Source of the DNA: CAYHHI01 sp964356335
GTDB taxonomy: Bacteria > Arandabacterota > Arandabacteria > Arandabacterales > Arandabacteraceae
Reading direction: 5' to 3'
DNA: 64,000 nucleotides
Assembly (NCBI GenBank): GCA_964356335.1
Contig: CAYHHI010000015.1
Span: 1-64,000 of the forward strand
How positions within the stretch are numbered: position 1 is the first letter of the stretch; each line of letters starts with the position of its first letter. The notes beneath the pieces were generated by a model, which ran no database searches, was not told where the DNA came from, and saw nothing but the letters and a program-made list of their open reading frames with translations. The position numbers were made by a program, and so were the translations under genes. Shown in pieces: positions 44,312 through 53,467 of the stretch.

Positions 44312-46345
44312 TCAGTTGCCGTTTCCCCCATGCTGAGCCTTCGATTGCAGCTCCTCTGNNNNNNNNNNNNNNNNNNNNNNNNNNNNNNNNNNNNNNNNNN
44401 NNNNNNNNNNNNNNNNNNNNNNNNNNNNNNNNNNNNNNNNNNNNNNNNNNNNNNNNNNGGAGTTCGTGGGGTTCAATTGAACCGATCTCTCGAGAAAGGC
44501 AATTGCCTTCCCGGGATCGTTCTTGTGGCGGCCGTAAAGAATGCCCAGATGAAAATTGGGTTCAAAACGATTGGGGTCAACTCGCAGAGCTTCTTCCCAC
44601 ATCCTTATTTGCAGATCGACGTCGCATTGCTTGAGACAAGTCTCAAGGTCGAGATACGCAATGTCGCAATTCGGATTTATCTGCAATACTCTGGTACAGG
44701 TCTCGGCGGCTTTCTGATAATCCCCATCATACTGAAAATAGGCATTGGCCTGCACCAGCAGGGCATCGATATAGGTCGGATGGATTTCAATGGCCCTGCT
44801 CAGGTACCTCTGCGCGAGAGCGCGCATTTCGCCTTCACGTTGCTCCATCTTTGATCTCAGCGTATCGGGACTATCTGAGGCACGGAACTCGGCTCTCTCA
44901 TCCTTAGGCAGAAGCGTTTCTTGGTCCATCCTCGCGACCATTTCCGCGGTCGATTTACCCTGTGTCCTGATGTCCCGCAGTTTGACAGCCTCTTCGATAA
45001 GCACCTGTCCCGCCGAACATGCGCTCTTTGCACTCTTGGATGATACACGTACATCGTGTGTAAATAGGGTGTAGTCATTCGCCCACACCCTGTTGCGGCT
45101 CACCACGATAGTGCCATACAGGCACAGAATCGCTATCAGCACGCCCGAAAGAACGCGCCGACCAATCTCTTCGCTCTTGAACAGTTTGGGGGCCCAACGG
45201 ACCAGCAGGTATGCAGCGACGAGGCAGAAACCCAAGGATGGAACATACATTAATCGCTCACCCATAAATATGCCAAGATTGAGTAGGAGATTGGAGACCG
45301 GCAAAAACGTGAGCGCGTAGAACCATATCCCATAGGATATCCGTCCCCTCTTTCTGAAACCGGCTACTGCAATGACGGCGAGCGCCGAACAGAGCAGAAC
45401 TGACGCTATGGCTCTCGGGTTCGCCAAGCCTATGATATCAATCTGCTTGGGGTAATAGTCGAAGGTCAAGGGATGAGGGAAGATCAGCAGTCTTGTGTAG
45501 ATCAACCAGGTATAAAATACTGTCGCAAGCTCCTGTATCTTTGAAGAATACAGGAACGGGTTGTTCATTAGCTCTGGAGCGGTCTCAGGTCTCGGCCCTC
45601 CCAGCACCGCGTGCCGTAATGCCATGTAAGCAGCCGCTGCCACGAGGAGCGATGTGACTGAAACAAAGTTCTTCTTGAGGTTATGATCAGTGAAGAAGAA
45701 GACGGTCAGTGGAATCACCGCAACGAATGCCATCGCGCTTTCCTTTGACATCAAGGCAAGAAAGAACACGATGAAGTTGATGACAAGGTAGATGGCTTTG
45801 CTCGTGTCGAGATAGCGAATCGTATAGCGCAAAGCGAGCAAGGCACCGAGCAAAGCCATGATATCATCACGGCCCTTGAGGTTGGCGACCACCTCGGTGT
45901 GGAGCGGATGAGCCACGTAGAGCAAGGTAGCAACGAAGGGGAGCGAGAAATACCACCTGCGCGTTGACTGGCTGGGGGCAAGCAATGTGGAAAGCAGGCC
46001 ATATAGCACAATGCCGGTCAAAGCGTATAGAAGAGTATTGATGAGATGGCTGACATGAGGATTCAGTCCGAAGAGTTGGTGCTCGACTGCAAACGTTACC
46101 AGTGGTAAGGGTCTGTAACGTCCACCCTGCACAAGACGCAGTTGCCCGCTAAAGAAACCCGAGAGCGAATCGTGCGAGAGAATATCCCCGATCCCCTTGA
46201 GGCCCTTCTGTGTGAATGTGTTTTCGGCGATCACGACTCTATCATCAAGCGCATAATCGTGCGGGATCGTGTTCGCATACAACGCGAAACCTATGACGAA
46301 GACAACAAGATACGGAAGCCAGATACTCTCAAAGGGTTTGCGCAT
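44312..46345 (-). CDS. TMTC-like GT-C glycosyltransferase with TPR tail (paralogue 1, contains assembly gap)
   Basis: A polytopic membrane protein with about ten helices and C-terminal tetratricopeptide repeats, like eukaryotic TMTC O-mannosyltransferases and bacterial relatives (DUF1736 region). Signature stretches are HDYALDDRVVIAENTF after helix 1 (the acidic pair is the probable catalytic site), GRYRPLPLVTFAVEHQLFGL, and VAHPLHTEVVANLKGRDDIM. TPR units begin near residue 500. 100 N interrupt the 3' part. The reading frame is kept across the gap; the paralogue next door has 178 bases at this place, so the true protein would be 677 + 26 = 703 residues, equal to its neighbour. It lies 56 bases downstream of the paralogue. 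Acceptor and sugar are unknown. Confidence 0.8.
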   Translation of the reverse strand: MRKPFESIWLPYLVVFVIGFALYANTIPHDYALDDRVVIAENTFTQKGLKGIGDILSHDSLSGFFSGQLRLVQGGRYRPLPLVTFAVEHQLFGLNPHVSHLINTLLYALTGIVLYGLLSTLLAPSQSTRRWYFSLPFVATLLYVAHPLHTEVVANLKGRDDIMALLGALLALRYTIRYLDTSKAIYLVINFIVFFLALMSKESAMAFVAVIPLTVFFFTDHNLKKNFVSVTSLLVAAAAYMALRHAVLGGPRPETAPELMNNPFLYSSKIQELATVFYTWLIYTRLLIFPHPLTFDYYPKQIDIIGLANPRAIASVLLCSALAVIAVAGFRKRGRISYGIWFYALTFLPVSNLLLNLGIFMGERLMYVPSLGFCLVAAYLLVRWAPKLFKSEEIGRRVLSGVLIAILCLYGTIVVSRNRVWANDYTLFTHDVRVSSKSAKSACSAGQVLIEEAVKLRDIRTQGKSTAEMVARMDQETLLPKDERAEFRASDSPDTLRSKMEQREGEMRALAQRYLSRAIEIHPTYIDALLVQANAYFQYDGDYQKAAETCTRVLQINPNCDIAYLDLETCLKQCDVDLQIRMWEEALRVDPNRFEPNFHLGILYGRHKNDPGKAIAFLERSVQLNPTNSXXXXXXXXXXXXXXXXXXXXXXXXXXXXXXXXXXEELQSKAQHGGNGN
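44359..44458. other. Assembly gap (100 N)
   Basis: A run of exactly 100 undetermined bases, a placeholder size. The aligned part of the paralogue (46449-46626) has 178 bases, suggesting about 78 bases more are missing than shown. Confidence 0.97.
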
Positions 46346-46401
46346 AGATTCGATTGCACCTCAGGCTGGTCCGCAAATACCTGCCGAGCCGAAACCACCA
46401 A

Positions 46402-48513
46402 TCAGTTGCCGTTTCCCCCATGCTGAGCCTTCGATTGCAGCTCCTCTGCCTTTCGAAAACACCGTAGCGCCTGTTCTTCGTTTCCCACAGAACCGTATGC
46501 GACACTGAGGTTGACGTACACCTGGGCATCAGTGGGATTGAGCTGGGCCGCACGCTCCAGAGTTCGGATAGCGTCTTCGGAACGCCCTGCCAATCCATAC
46601 GCCACCCCGAGATTGTTGTGGGCTTCGGAGTTCGTGGGGTTCAATTGAACCGATCTCTCGAGAAAGGCAATTGCCTTCCCGAGATCGTTCTTGTGGTGGC
46701 CGTATAGAATGCCCAGATGAAAATTGGGTTCAAAACGGTTGGGATCGACCCCGAGAGCTTCTTCCCACATCCTTATTTGCAGATCGACGTCGCACTGATT
46801 GAGACAACTCTCAAGGTCGAGATACGCAATGTCGCAATTTGGGTCTATGCGCAATACGCTGACACAGATCTCGGCGGCTTTCCCATAATCCCCGTCATAC
46901 TGAAAATAGGCCCCCGCCAGCGCCAGCAGGGCACCGATATAGGTCGGATAGATTTCAACCGCCCTGTTCAAATACTTAAATGTGAGAGCGCGCATTTCGC
47001 TTTCACGTTGCTCGATCTTCGATCTCAGCGTATCGGGACTATCTGAAGCAAGGAATTCAGCTCTCTCACCTTTCGGCAGACGCGTTTCTTTGCCGATCCT
47101 GGCGATCATTTCCCCGGCCGAGATACCCTGTGTCCTGATGTCCCGCAGTTTGACAGCCTCTTCGACAAGCAGCTGTCCCGCCGCCCATGCGCTCTTTGCG
47201 CTCTTGGAGGACACACGTACATCGTGCGTAAATAGGGTGTAATCATTCGCCCACACCCGGTTGCGGCTGGTTACGATCGCACCGTACAGGCATAGAATCA
47301 CTATCAGCACGCCCCAAAGAACGCGCCGACCAATCTCTTCGCTCTTAAAAAGCCTGGGGGCGCAACGGACCAGCAGGTATGCAACGACGAGGCAGAAACC
47401 CAGGGATGGAACATACATGAAGCGCTCATTCATAAACGCGCCAAGATTGAATGCTAGATTGGAGACCGGGAAGAACGTGAGCGCATAGAACCATATCCCA
47501 TATGATATCCGTCCCCTCTTTCTGAAACCGGCTACTGCAATGACGGCGAGCGCCGAACAGAGCAGAACTGACGCTATGGCTCTCGGGTTCGCCAAGCCTA
47601 TGATATCAATCTGCTTGGGGTAATAGTCGAAGGTCAAGGGATGAGGGAAGATCAGCAGTTTTGCATAGATCAACCAGGTATAGCCTACTGTTGCAAGCTC
47701 CTGTCCCTTTGAAGAATATAGGAAAGGGTTGTTCATGAGGTCCGGAGCGGTTTCAACTCTCGGCCCCCCCAGAGCTGCGTGCCGTAAGGTCATGTAAGCA
47801 ATCGCTGCCACGAGGAGTGGCGCGACTGAAACGAGGTTCTTCCCGATCTTGTGATCGGTGAAGAAGAAGACGGTCAGTGGGATCACCGCAACGAATGCTA
47901 TTGCGCTTTCCTTCGACATCAAGGCAATAAGGAAGACGATGAAGTTGATGACAAGGTAGATGGCTTTGTTCGTGTCAAGATAGCGAATCGTATAGCGCAA
48001 GGCGAGCAAGGCACCGAGCAAAGCCATGATATCATCACGGCCCTTGATGTTGGCAACAACCTCGGTGTGGAGCGGATGAGCCACATAGAGCAGGGTAGCA
48101 ACGAACGGGAGCGAGAAATACCACCCGCGCGTTGACTGGCGAGAGGCAAACAATGTGGAAAGCAGGCCATATAGCACAATGCCGGTCAAAGCGTATAGAA
48201 GAACGTTGATTAAATGGCTGATATGAGGATTCTGTCCGAAGAGTTGGCGCTCGACTGCAAACGTTAGCAGTGATAAAGGCCTGTAACGTCCACCCTGCAC
48301 AAGCGGCTCCTGCCCGTCGAAGAAACCCGAGCGCGTATCATGCGAGAGAATGTCCCCGATCCCCTTGAGGCCCTTCTGTGTGAACTGGTTCTTGGCGATG
48401 ACGACCTTATCATCAAGCGCATAATCGTGCGGGATCGTATTCGCATACAACGCAAAACCTATGACGAAGACAACAAGATACGGAAACCAGATACTCTCAA
48501 AGGGTTTGCGCAT
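46402..48513 (-). CDS. TMTC-like GT-C glycosyltransferase with TPR tail (paralogue 2, complete)
   Basis: A complete 703-residue version of the same protein as at 44312. The N-terminal half has the loop HDYALDDKVVIAKNQF, the motif GRYRPLSLLTFAVERQLFGQ, and AHPLHTEVVANIKGRDDIM; roughly ten further hydrophobic segments follow to about residue 430. The C terminus has at least four TPR units (NPTNSEAHNNLGVAYGLAGR, EDAIRTLERAAQLNPTDAQ). The two paralogues look close to 90 percent identical, most strongly in the middle and in the 3' end; even about 45 bases of leader sequence are duplicated. A minus-strand -10 box and a 23-codon signal-peptide-like ORF lie upstream. The proteins should work at the inner membrane; their acceptors are unknown. 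Confidence 0.85.
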   Translation of the reverse strand: MRKPFESIWFPYLVVFVIGFALYANTIPHDYALDDKVVIAKNQFTQKGLKGIGDILSHDTRSGFFDGQEPLVQGGRYRPLSLLTFAVERQLFGQNPHISHLINVLLYALTGIVLYGLLSTLFASRQSTRGWYFSLPFVATLLYVAHPLHTEVVANIKGRDDIMALLGALLALRYTIRYLDTNKAIYLVINFIVFLIALMSKESAIAFVAVIPLTVFFFTDHKIGKNLVSVAPLLVAAIAYMTLRHAALGGPRVETAPDLMNNPFLYSSKGQELATVGYTWLIYAKLLIFPHPLTFDYYPKQIDIIGLANPRAIASVLLCSALAVIAVAGFRKRGRISYGIWFYALTFFPVSNLAFNLGAFMNERFMYVPSLGFCLVVAYLLVRCAPRLFKSEEIGRRVLWGVLIVILCLYGAIVTSRNRVWANDYTLFTHDVRVSSKSAKSAWAAGQLLVEEAVKLRDIRTQGISAGEMIARIGKETRLPKGERAEFLASDSPDTLRSKIEQRESEMRALTFKYLNRAVEIYPTYIGALLALAGAYFQYDGDYGKAAEICVSVLRIDPNCDIAYLDLESCLNQCDVDLQIRMWEEALGVDPNRFEPNFHLGILYGHHKNDLGKAIAFLERSVQLNPTNSEAHNNLGVAYGLAGRSEDAIRTLERAAQLNPTDAQVYVNLSVAYGSVGNEEQALRCFRKAEELQSKAQHGGNGN

Positions 48514-48585
48514 AGATTCGATTGCACCTCAGACCCGTCTACAAATACCTGCCAGCCAATGCTCAGGTCCATGTTACCCAACCAC

Positions 48586-48657
48586 TCAAGCAGGTGTCAA
48601 GGGCACCTGGGAACCAGCGAGGACAAGAAGCCAAACAACCAGCAGCAGATGCTTCAT
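48586..48657 (-). CDS. 23-codon signal-peptide-like mini-ORF
   Basis: An ATG behind GGGGGGAG opens a 23-residue frame, MKHLLLVVWLLVLAGSQVPL then TPA and a stop. It has a perfect signal-peptide profile: basic start, hydrophobic core, small residues near the end, and then stops. It may be a truncated secreted-protein gene or a leader peptide. It lies 72 bases before the TMTC-like gene at 46402-48513, downstream of a -10 box. Confidence 0.4.
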   Translation of the reverse strand: MKHLLLVVWLLVLAGSQVPLTPA

Positions 48658-48697
48658 GAGCTCCCCCCGTTCATCGCCGTCTTTACGCCGTACCCTC

Positions 48698-48703
48698 ATT
48701 ATA
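48698..48703 (-). promoter_or_regulatory. Consensus -10 box (TATAAT), minus strand
   Basis: TATAAT on the minus strand, 40 bases upstream of the mini-ORF. A -35 box is poor (TTTTCA at a 15-base spacing). It probably marks the promoter of the tandem TMTC-like genes. Confidence 0.45.
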
Positions 48704-48786
48704 CTGCGGGATGCCGCGTGAAAATAGTACCAACCTCACGGTGGGATACACTCCCGAGCCACTGTCCCACTATCGAAGCCGTCTCC

Positions 48787-50886
48787 CTACTTGCCCATTT
48801 TCGAGAGCAGCGATGCACGGGAGCGAATCGCAAGTCCACTGTACGGATCTAGGCGTCTGGCGCGGTCGTAATAACCCAATGCCTCCTCCATCCTGCCCTG
48901 GGCCTCAAACACCCACCCTATCCCCACGTAGGCATTCACAATTGTGGAATCAAGAGCAAGCGCCTTGCTGAAGCTTTCGTAGGCAGACGAATAGTCGCCT
49001 CTACCGAAATAGGCAGCGCCCAGGTCCGAGTATAGGGGACCAGGATTGGGGCTTGCCTCGAGCGCCCTTCGGTACTCAACTATAGCTCCCTCGGCGTCCC
49101 CCGCACGGAGAGCAAGACCCGCAAGCATGGCATGGGCTTCGAAGGAGTCAGGGTCGATCTTGAGCGCGAGCTCCAGCACTTGCCTCGCTTCGGCTGCCAT
49201 GCCCATATCGCGATAGAGGTATGCTGCATCTATGTGCGAGGTGACATCGTCGTATGCAGCTGCGAGAGATTTAGCGATATATTCCTTTGCTCCTGCTGCG
49301 TCTCTTCTTCCGACACACCACCGCGCAAGACGGACATAGTAGTCTCCGCTCAACTGTCTTGAGGCAAAGTCGCGCAGGTCCAGGCCAACGCCGCGGACTG
49401 GAAAATCCAAGGGTGATCGGCACCGCGTCGACTCTTTACCCATAACTTGGACCAGCCCGCACACTCGGGTGGGCCTTCCAAGGACGTTGGGCGGTGCAGC
49501 CCCAAACAGGGCGAGCCTCGAGATACCAAATTCTCTCTCCGCCGCGCCAACCCATCCTTCTATCGTTTTAGGGTCTTTTTTTAGGCCCACGATTCCAGGG
49601 TTCGTGATACCGACAAAGAACACACGAACACCACTCGTGCCCGCGAATGAGTCGTAGAGCAATGGAAAGGAAGCATCTGCGGTACAAATGATGACACAGT
49701 CCTTGCCGCAGGCCTCCGCAGCGCTCGCTTCAATCGCGTGAGCGTAATCCAGGGCGAACCACTCGTCCTTTCTTGGTTGGATTTGGAGCAGGCTGAGGAC
49801 CACAATGAGGGATGCAAATGCGACCGCTGCAGCATGGGCGACTCGAGGCATGCGCCTCAGCGTGTAGACCCTCTGTAACCCCATCCCTGCGAGCACCGCA
49901 ATACCCAGCAGAGCAGGGAAGATGTGGCTCTCGATATCAGGTATGTTATAAACCACATAGTGAAGAGTATAGAGAGCAACAAGTAGAACGAAACCGCCAA
50001 TCAATCTGAGTCTCCTGAGATTAAGGATCACTGCCAGACAGGCCAGAAACATCATCGGGCCGCCGCTCGCCCTTGCCAGTACCTTGAAGTAACGCAGCAG
50101 GTCAAGCACTCTAGGCCCAAACTCGAAGGGCCTCAGCCTGTACCCATAAATCTGCCCCGTTATGTGGGCCATGAAACCGGAGAGCGTGTACGTTTCCCCC
50201 CAGGTGAGAGGGGGCTTGAGATTCGAACGGATAGGAATGTAAAGCCAGACACTCAACCCGAGGCATAGCAAGAAGGCCGAAAGGATGATGGTCTTCGCCT
50301 GGGGCCACGCCCCTGCTCTAGAGGCCAGGATCACGAGCGCACTGGTCAGGCCATATACTAGAGTTAAATGATGTGAGATTGCCAGCCCGCCAACGAAACT
50401 CATCAGGGGCAGTGCCCTTTCAACATATGGCTTGTCAACAAGCGCGATATACAGCAGCAGCGCTGTGAACAAACAGTTGAGCGTATAGACATCACCGGTG
50501 GTCGCCTGAAGCCAGTATGACCCGCGTGTCGCAAGCCCAAGAGCGACTGCAAGACCCAAGAGTCTTTCAACTCCCACCCTCACCAGGATGAGAAATACCA
50601 GCCCGGCTGTGGCCGAGGCGAGGACCGCGGAATAGAGGTTGTACCTGTAGGCAATCGATCCGAAAGCAAAAATCGAGGCGAACAACTTGCCAAGCATGAG
50701 ATAAAGAGGAAAGCCCGGCGGGTGACCAATGCTCAAGGTGTACGACGCAGCGATCAATTCCCCACTGTCGCCCGGAAGAAGGCTCCGTGGAAGCGTGACC
50801 AGATACACTGTTAGCGTGACAGCGAAGGCCAATAATGCGAATAGGACACTCGGCGGGTTCCGTCTCTTGAAGGTAGGTTCGGCCAT
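48787..50886 (-). CDS. DUF2723-family membrane protein with TPR tail
   Basis: A 699-residue polytopic membrane protein of the DUF2723 family, related to TMEM260-type protein O-mannosyltransferases. The hallmark loop after helix 1 is GDSGELIAASYTLSIGHPPG followed by FPLYLMLGKLF, near residues 39-70. About ten more hydrophobic segments follow to about residue 360, then a soluble region and at least four TPR-like units from about residue 560 (MGMAAEARQVLELALKIDPD, EGAIVEYRRALEASPNPGPL, YSSAYESFSKALALD). The start is ATG 50886 with a near-consensus minus-strand promoter about 130 bases upstream. It is one of four GT-C/TPR proteins in this 9-kb block, perhaps a cell-surface or secreted-protein glycosylation locus. 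The acceptor is unknown. Confidence 0.85.
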   Translation of the reverse strand: MAEPTFKRRNPPSVLFALLAFAVTLTVYLVTLPRSLLPGDSGELIAASYTLSIGHPPGFPLYLMLGKLFASIFAFGSIAYRYNLYSAVLASATAGLVFLILVRVGVERLLGLAVALGLATRGSYWLQATTGDVYTLNCLFTALLLYIALVDKPYVERALPLMSFVGGLAISHHLTLVYGLTSALVILASRAGAWPQAKTIILSAFLLCLGLSVWLYIPIRSNLKPPLTWGETYTLSGFMAHITGQIYGYRLRPFEFGPRVLDLLRYFKVLARASGGPMMFLACLAVILNLRRLRLIGGFVLLVALYTLHYVVYNIPDIESHIFPALLGIAVLAGMGLQRVYTLRRMPRVAHAAAVAFASLIVVLSLLQIQPRKDEWFALDYAHAIEASAAEACGKDCVIICTADASFPLLYDSFAGTSGVRVFFVGITNPGIVGLKKDPKTIEGWVGAAEREFGISRLALFGAAPPNVLGRPTRVCGLVQVMGKESTRCRSPLDFPVRGVGLDLRDFASRQLSGDYYVRLARWCVGRRDAAGAKEYIAKSLAAAYDDVTSHIDAAYLYRDMGMAAEARQVLELALKIDPDSFEAHAMLAGLALRAGDAEGAIVEYRRALEASPNPGPLYSDLGAAYFGRGDYSSAYESFSKALALDSTIVNAYVGIGWVFEAQGRMEEALGYYDRARRLDPYSGLAIRSRASLLSKMGK

Positions 50887-51021
50887 CTCCTAACGCGCCA
50901 CAATGAGATTCGTCTTTGCAGTGGCTCGCCCTGCGCCTGCCCACCGGAGCTCGGCGAAACATGAGCAGAGACCATCGACACTCACCATCATAATCTCACC
51001 ATTGCAGGCCCGACTCGCCGG

Positions 51022-51050
51022 ATAATAGCACGTGCCTTTGGGAGTGTCAA
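51022..51050 (-). promoter_or_regulatory. Consensus sigma-70-type promoter for DUF2723 gene
   Basis: On the minus strand a perfect TTGACA (51050-51045), a 17-base spacer and TATTAT (51027-51022) lie about 135 bases upstream of the start at 50886, the best promoter match in the window. Confidence 0.75.
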
Positions 51051-51193
51051 TCGTTCGAGGACAAGTGAGATGCTGCGATGCATCTCATTTTGTTGGTAGG
51101 ATGGTATTTGAGATGAGTAAGGGTGTGAGACGGTCACAATATAATGCTCAAAAGGGGATTTCCTGAGCCCAAGGCGCCCTCCCAGACATTTAA

Positions 51194-51244
51194 CTGGCTC
51201 CCGCCCATTCCTGGCTCCCGCCCATTCCTGGGTCTCACCCATTT
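51194..51244. repeat. 17-bp tandem repeat, 2 perfect copies and 1 diverged copy
   Basis: CTGGCTCCCGCCCATTC occurs at 51194-51210 and 51211-51227, followed by a diverged third unit CTGGGTCTCACCCATTT (51228-51244), in the divergent intergenic region just upstream of the promoter at 51250. A related 14-base piece (CCCATTCCTGGGTC) occurs near 40000. Confidence 0.75.
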
Positions 51245-51249
51245 ACCGC

Positions 51250-51278
51250 TTGGTTCTAACTGGTGGGCATTCTATAAT
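51250..51278 (+). promoter_or_regulatory. Sigma-70-type promoter for GT-C/TPR gene
   Basis: TTGGTT (51250-51255), a 17-base spacer and TATAAT (51273-51278) lie 50 bases upstream of ATG 51328. This makes an upstream GTG start at 51250 impossible. Confidence 0.65.
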
Positions 51279-51327
51279 CACGCTGACTCAGAGGTTCAAA
51301 AGGCCCGCGGCAGGACGCAAGATTGAG

Positions 51328-53295
51328 ATGAAACTCAAGGGAAGAGAAGCTTCGGCCACACGCTCGCGCATCAAGTTTGGGGCTGGCCCCCATTCGTTCC
51401 GGTGGCGCCATGCAATCCTCATTTTCCTTTTGGCCCTGTGTTTCCGTGGTCTCTATCTGCTTGAGGCTATCCGCCGGCCCGACTTCAACCTCTTTTATAT
51501 GGATGAGCAATACAATCTCGAGTGGGCCAAAAGTCTTGCCTCAGGAGTCTGGAGTCCGCCCTATGACCAGCTTCGGAATGCGCCCTACTTCAGAGCGCCC
51601 CTTTACTCATATTTCCTGGCCGGCCTCTTTAGGCTGTTCGGCCCCAATGCCCTGATCGCGCGTATCGTCCAGATCATTCTTGGATCGGTATCCTGCGCTC
51701 TTGCTTATGGTGTCGCCACCAAGTGCTTCGGTCGGAGAGTGGGTGTCGTTACAGGAGGGTTGTGCTCGTTCTACTGGGTGCTCGCATACTTCGACTCGCA
51801 GCTCCTGCAGCCTGTGCTCTTGATTCTCTTGCTCCTCGCAGGTTTGCTTGCGGCCCTCGTGGCCGCCGAGAGGCGGGATGCCAGGCTCGCCGGCTTAGCA
51901 GGCCTCGGCTTCGGGCTCTATGCGATCACGCGCCCCGAGATTCTCATCTTCTTTCCTCTTGTCATCTGGTGGGCGATGAAGGTCGGGCGCGGCACCGCGA
52001 CCAGGATGGCGCGGTGGTTCGTTGTTCTGCTTGCCTTGGGGTTTCTACTCCCGCCGGCCCTTGCCACTGTCAGGAACAGGGCTGTTTCGGGCGATTGGGT
52101 GGTCGTTGCATCCCAGGGTGGTGTCAACTTCTACATAGGCAACAATCCGCAGTCCAACGGTATGCAAGCGGTTGTGCCCGGCACGCACGAGTCATGGTGG
52201 GGTGGGTTCGAGGACACCAAAGCGATTGCCGAGAAGGCGGCGGGGCATAGCCTCAAAGCCTCGGAGATCTCGGCCTACTGGTTCCGGCGCGGCTTCACAT
52301 TCATGAGGCAGGAGCCGGCGCGCTGGCTGCGTCTTACCCTGCGCAAAGCCGCTCTCTCTGTTGGAAACGTGGAGATACCCAACAATGAGCCTTACGAGGC
52401 TCATCGAGGGAATTACCTGACCTTGAAGAGCATTCCCCTCGGCTTCGGGCTTCTCCTCGGGCTTTTCGTGGTTTCGCTTCCGCAAATGCTTGGCCTGCGG
52501 CGTCGAGGTCATTTGGGAGCGCCGGCTGGGGCAGATTGTGGCGATCACGGCTTGGAGCGGGCCGAAGCGCTGAGGCACAGTTTCGTGTCGCTCGTGCTTC
52601 AGTTGATGCTGGTGTATGCGCTCACGACGATTGCCTTCTTCGTGACCGGGAGATACCGCGTCCCGCTTGTCCCCCTGGTTGCCATGGGGGCGGCAGTCAC
52701 AATCGTGAGATTATGGGACGCCGTTAGGGCGAGACACCTGGCCTCGGCGTTGAGCATGGTTCTGGTGGCCGGCGTCCTCATGGGTCTCCTGAGTGTCGAT
52801 TACTTCGGCGTGAGGAAAGCGACCAGGGGCTTCACCGAATACACTGATGCCCTTGACATGCTCGATACGGGCAATCTGGACGGCGCGATCGCAGGCCTCG
52901 AGGCTATCCGGAAGCAACAGACCGTCAGCGCCCCTGAGGTCTATCTTTCACTCGCCCGAGCTTACATCGCGAGGAGCAGGCCCGAGGACAGGGACGTAAT
53001 TGTCGGCGTCGCGGAAGACGGCCTGCTGTACTATCCGAACGAGCCCGAGCTGCTGTGGTACGCCGCTCTGGGCTATGTGGTGTCCCGGGAGTGGGGTCTC
53101 GCCCGAGACCGCATCGAACGCTTCCTCGCTCAAAAACCTCAGGACCTGAGAGCCCTGCATCTGGGTTTCACGATTGCGATGGCACAGGGCCGGACCGAGG
53201 ATGCACGCCTTTTCTTCTCGGGGGCACAGGCAATCGACCCTGCCAACCCTCTGGTAGAGGACATGCAAAGCCGGCTTGCTCCCAGCGGGCCCTAG
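51328..53295 (+). CDS. GT-C type membrane glycosyltransferase with TPR-like tail
   Basis: A 655-residue polytopic membrane protein. After a basic N-terminal tail (about 1-28) and helix 1, the loop RRPDFNLFYMDEQYNLEWAK provides the acidic pair expected of GT-C transferases of the PMT/ArnT type. RAPLYSYFLAGLFRLFGPNA and FGLYAITRPEILIFFPLVIW are also typical. About eleven hydrophobic segments extend to about residue 480. The rest is soluble and helical with TPR-like units (GNLDGAIAGLEAIRKQQTVS, YLSLARAYIARSRPEDRDV). The start is ATG 51328, because a promoter covers the upstream alternative at 51250. It is transcribed away from the DUF2723 gene. Probable role: sugar transfer from a lipid carrier to a surface polymer or protein; donor unknown. 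Confidence 0.8.
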   Translation: MKLKGREASATRSRIKFGAGPHSFRWRHAILIFLLALCFRGLYLLEAIRRPDFNLFYMDEQYNLEWAKSLASGVWSPPYDQLRNAPYFRAPLYSYFLAGLFRLFGPNALIARIVQIILGSVSCALAYGVATKCFGRRVGVVTGGLCSFYWVLAYFDSQLLQPVLLILLLLAGLLAALVAAERRDARLAGLAGLGFGLYAITRPEILIFFPLVIWWAMKVGRGTATRMARWFVVLLALGFLLPPALATVRNRAVSGDWVVVASQGGVNFYIGNNPQSNGMQAVVPGTHESWWGGFEDTKAIAEKAAGHSLKASEISAYWFRRGFTFMRQEPARWLRLTLRKAALSVGNVEIPNNEPYEAHRGNYLTLKSIPLGFGLLLGLFVVSLPQMLGLRRRGHLGAPAGADCGDHGLERAEALRHSFVSLVLQLMLVYALTTIAFFVTGRYRVPLVPLVAMGAAVTIVRLWDAVRARHLASALSMVLVAGVLMGLLSVDYFGVRKATRGFTEYTDALDMLDTGNLDGAIAGLEAIRKQQTVSAPEVYLSLARAYIARSRPEDRDVIVGVAEDGLLYYPNEPELLWYAALGYVVSREWGLARDRIERFLAQKPQDLRALHLGFTIAMAQGRTEDARLFFSGAQAIDPANPLVEDMQSRLAPSGP

Positions 53296-53409
53296 CAAGT
53301 CCTAGGAAGATGCCCTCGCCGGTTTGGCCAAATGTGGGCTGAATTCCTGCTTATTTGCACATCCCGGGCGCATGATTTGAATCAAAAACGGTGAGACGGT
53401 CGAGTTTGA

Positions 53410-53438
53410 TTGAAGATCGGGACAAAATGAGGTATAAT
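53410..53438 (+). promoter_or_regulatory. Sigma-70-type promoter for secreted PHP protein
   Basis: TTGAAG (53410-53415), a 17-base spacer and TATAAT (53433-53438) stand 30 bases before the TTG start at 53468. Confidence 0.72.
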
Positions 53439-53467
53439 ATACTTGGGTTAAACGTGAGGTGTGAACC

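Noticed and set aside
51061..51090. Hairpin GAGATGC-N6-GCATCTC followed by ATTTTG.
   Set aside because: Short 7-bp stem with no convergent gene end; not called a terminator.
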